A DNA stretch of 7,760 bases, taken from assembly GCA_937907495.1 (NCBI GenBank), contig CALESS010000102.1, forward strand, positions 1 to 7,760, written 5' to 3'. Shown here one piece after another: positions 6,706 to 7,760 of the stretch. Source of the DNA: an uncultured Anaerolineaceae bacterium. GTDB taxonomy: Bacteria > Chloroflexota > Anaerolineae > Anaerolineales > Anaerolineaceae. The notes under the pieces are model-generated. The model saw only the letters and a list, made by a program, of their open reading frames with translations. It did not search any database and had not been told where the DNA came from. Every line of letters begins with the position of its first letter. Position 1 is the first letter of the stretch. Made by a program: the position numbers and the translations under genes.

Positions 6706-6710
6706 ATTTC

Positions 6711-6911
6711 ATGCCAGCAGTCGTGCTTCGTCCCAACGAATCGCAGGATCAACTGCTCAAGCGCTTTCGCAAGAAAGTCGTCAAGAGCGGTGTCCTCAGC
6801 ACCGTCCGCCGCAAACGCTGGTTCATCTCCAAGAGCGAGATGCGCCGCGTTGAGGCAAAGAAGTCCATGCGCCGCGTCAAACGCCGCCAAATGGGCAAGA
6901 TGGGTGAATAA
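6711..6911 (+). CDS. rpsU: 30S ribosomal protein bS21
   Basis: The gene encodes 66 residues, normal for bS21, a small basic protein near the 3' end of 16S rRNA on the 30S platform that helps initiation. Family signs are the N-terminal strand [11 protein letters not shown], the helix [19 protein letters not shown], a VRRKRWF turn, and a C-terminal helix dense in Lys/Arg (RRVKRRQ). An upstream in-frame ATG (6627) would add 28 residues, but that stretch is the structured leader and reads unlike bS21. infA starts 35 bases after the stop, and the shared promoter at 6540-6569 makes this an rpsU-infA operon. A terminator-like leader structure may control it. Confidence 0.95.
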   Translation: MPAVVLRPNESQDQLLKRFRKKVVKSGVLSTVRRKRWFISKSEMRRVEAKKSMRRVKRRQMGKMGE

Positions 6912-6936
6912 GACCCCCGCAATGGGGCTGCCAACC

Positions 6937-6943
6937 AGGAGGT
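6937..6943 (+). promoter_or_regulatory. Ribosome binding site of infA
   Basis: AGGAGGT lies directly before ATG 6947, with four bases between GGAGG and the start. It is strong though slightly close, and lets infA be translated independently of rpsU. Confidence 0.8.
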
Positions 6944-6946
6944 GGT

Positions 6947-7198
6947 ATGGCTAAAGAAGAAGATAAAATTCAAGTCGAAGGTACAATCATCGAGGCGCTG
7001 CCCGGCACACAATTCCGTGTCAAGCTGGAAAACGGCCACGTGGTGTTGGCGTACCTCTCCGGCCGAATGCGCAAATACTACATTCGCATTTTGCTGGGCG
7101 ACCGAGTGCGGGTGGAGATGTCCCCCTACGATTTAACCCGTGGGCGCATCGTCTATCGCGCCAAGAAGCCAAACGAAGTCATCCCTGGCACGGAATAG
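6947..7198 (+). CDS. infA: Translation initiation factor IF-1
   Basis: The gene encodes an 83-residue IF-1, the S1/OB-fold factor that binds the 30S A site, assists IF-2 and IF-3, and keeps initiator tRNA in the P site. Diagnostic segments are MAKEEDKI at the start, [20 protein letters not shown] (11-30), [19 protein letters not shown] (31-49) and [21 protein letters not shown] (51-71). The classic family is about 72 residues; this one carries an extra tail of about a dozen residues ([12 protein letters not shown]). It is placed 35 bases after rpsU and before an intrinsic terminator. In many bacteria infA lies in the spc/alpha ribosomal-protein cluster, so the rpsU partnership is a lineage or relocation feature. 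Confidence 0.96.
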   Translation: MAKEEDKIQVEGTIIEALPGTQFRVKLENGHVVLAYLSGRMRKYYIRILLGDRVRVEMSPYDLTRGRIVYRAKKPNEVIPGTE

Positions 7199-7221
7199 CC
7201 CTGGTTGATCTTGTATGAACG

Positions 7222-7250
7222 ACCGCCCCGGTTTTGGGGCGGTTTTGCTT
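7222..7250 (+). terminator. Intrinsic terminator of the rpsU-infA operon
   Basis: ACCGCCCC (7222-7229) pairs perfectly with GGGGCGGT (7236-7243) across a six-base loop, followed by TTTT (7243-7246) and GCTTT. It lies 23 bases after the infA stop, with the expected GC stem and T-tract. Confidence 0.9.
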
Positions 7251-7279
7251 TCCATACCCCCAACCTTCTGCTTTTTCTT

Positions 7280-7285
7280 TATAAT
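7280..7285 (+). promoter_or_regulatory. Possible -10 element for the acyl-CoA synthetase gene
   Basis: A perfect TATAAT lies 74 bases before the start codon and after the upstream terminator, where a promoter is needed. No -35-like hexamer is seen at 16-18 bases upstream, so it may depend on an activator or an upstream T-rich element, or be fortuitous. A second T-rich ATAA stretch lies at 7301-7312. Confidence 0.4.
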
Positions 7286-7344
7286 AGTCGTAGTTCCAGG
7301 TTTTTCTTATAACCCGCTGCATCGGTTCACAACCCATCCAATTA

Positions 7345-7350
7345 GAGGAG
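7345..7350 (+). promoter_or_regulatory. Ribosome binding site of the acyl-CoA synthetase gene
   Basis: GAGGAG lies nine bases before ATG 7360 and supports that start codon. Confidence 0.7.
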
Positions 7351-7359
7351 ACTCCCTTC

Positions 7360-7760
7360 ATGCTCGATCATCTGCTCCACCCGCACAGCATCGCCGTCAT
7401 TGGCGGCAGCGACGACCTGAACAAACCCGGTGGTAACCTGGTGCATAATCTCCTTTCCCATGGCTACCAGGGCGAATTGCTGATCGTCAATCCGAAAGCG
7501 GCGCAGGTGCAGGGGTTGCGCGCCTATCCTTCGGTGAAGGACCTGCCCATTGTGCCGGAGCTGGCGATGATCGTCATCCCGGCAGCCTTTGTGGAGCAAG
7601 CAGTCGCCGACCTGGCTGCGCTGGGCACGCCGGCGGTGATTGTGATGAGCGCCGGGTTCAGTGAGGTGAACGCGGCGGGTAAACAGGCAGAACGGCGCCT
7701 GGCAGCCCTGGCGGCGGAGCATGAGATGTTATTGCTCGGCCCCAACTGCCTGGGGGTCTC
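7360..7760 (+). CDS. Acyl/acetyl-CoA synthetase (ADP-forming), CoA-binding domain; 3'-truncated by the window edge
   Basis: The first 133 codons are present and the frame is open to the window end. The product belongs to the NDP-forming acyl-CoA synthetase family, which interconverts acyl-CoA + ADP + phosphate with free acid + CoA + ATP. Visible marks are the N-terminal HPHSIAVIGGS (7-17), a Rossmann CoA-binding start followed by GGNLVHNLL, the LLIVNPKAAQVQGLRAYPSV segment (40-59), IVIPA (71-75), a VIVMSAGFSE strand and turn (93-102) and GPNCLGV (127-133). The phosphorylated His expected in the later alpha-like part and the ATP-grasp beta part lie beyond the window, so whether alpha and beta are fused is unknown. 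It follows the rpsU-infA terminator, so it is a separate transcription unit. Substrate (acetate, propionate, branched or aryl acids) cannot be judged. Protein acetyltransferases fused to the same fold are an alternative. Confidence 0.9.
   Translation, partial: MLDHLLHPHSIAVIGGSDDLNKPGGNLVHNLLSHGYQGELLIVNPKAAQVQGLRAYPSVKDLPIVPELAMIVIPAAFVEQAVADLAALGTPAVIVMSAGFSEVNAAGKQAERRLAALAAEHEMLLLGPNCLGV

Noticed and set aside
6528..6710. An N-terminal extension of rpsU, from 6528 or from ATG 6627.
   Set aside because: 6528 lies upstream of the -35 box and predicted transcription start. ATG 6627 lacks a ribosome binding site and would translate the leader hairpin. GGAGGTGA before 6711 gives a normal-length bS21.
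1..7760. CRISPR arrays, insertion sequences, tRNA or rRNA genes, attachment sites.
   Set aside because: No spaced identical direct repeats of CRISPR type, transposase genes with terminal inverted repeats, tRNA-like cloverleaf sequences or rRNA motifs were seen. The only phased repeats are the TPR codons.

Overview
The window is GC-rich and every credible gene is on the + strand. Gene content suggests a Chloroflexota bacterium, probably of the Anaerolineae. The clues are a very large cyclase-homology/AAA/TPR protein, an FHA protein with a C-terminal zinc ribbon, a LmbE-type deacetylase that reads like those lineages, and rpsU (bS21) directly followed by infA (IF-1). The lineage is an inference from protein style and was not tested by phylogeny.

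Layout. (1) Bases 1-666 hold the C-terminal part of a PIG-L/LmbE-family deacetylase whose start lies upstream of the window. (2) A short gap carries a possible sigma-70-like promoter and a 12-bp hyphenated palindrome. (3) Bases 794-4492 encode a 1232-residue STAND-type regulator. It has a short coiled-coil head, a class III cyclase-homology domain lacking nearly all catalytic residues, an AAA_16/NTPase module with intact Walker motifs, a winged-helix-like region, and a TPR superhelix with an almost exact 40-residue period. (4) After 104 bases with two mutually exclusive hairpins, 4597-6435 encodes a 612-residue protein. It has an N-terminal half I do not recognise, a canonical FHA domain, a Pro/Glu-rich linker with internal short repeats, and a C-terminal two-CxxC zinc ribbon. 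(5) A fully consensus sigma-70 promoter (TTGACA, 18 bp, TATAAT) drives a structured leader of about 135 nt. The leader contains a terminator-like stem-loop whose loop holds CCTCC, the complement of the rpsU Shine-Dalgarno sequence. (6) rpsU and infA follow as a two-gene operon that ends in a strong intrinsic terminator. (7) The window closes with the first 133 codons of an ADP-forming acyl/acetyl-CoA synthetase.

How the genes may work together. The STAND regulator and the FHA protein are adjacent, co-oriented and probably co-transcribed. They look like a signalling pair: an ATP-driven switch with a TPR scaffold, plus a phosphothreonine reader. rpsU-infA is a translation-initiation module under its own strong promoter and possibly leader-mediated control. 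The deacetylase and the CoA ligase look like unrelated metabolic neighbours.

The most interesting points are the pseudo-cyclase domain on the STAND protein, the rpsU leader, and the unassigned N-terminal half plus repeated linker motifs of the FHA protein.
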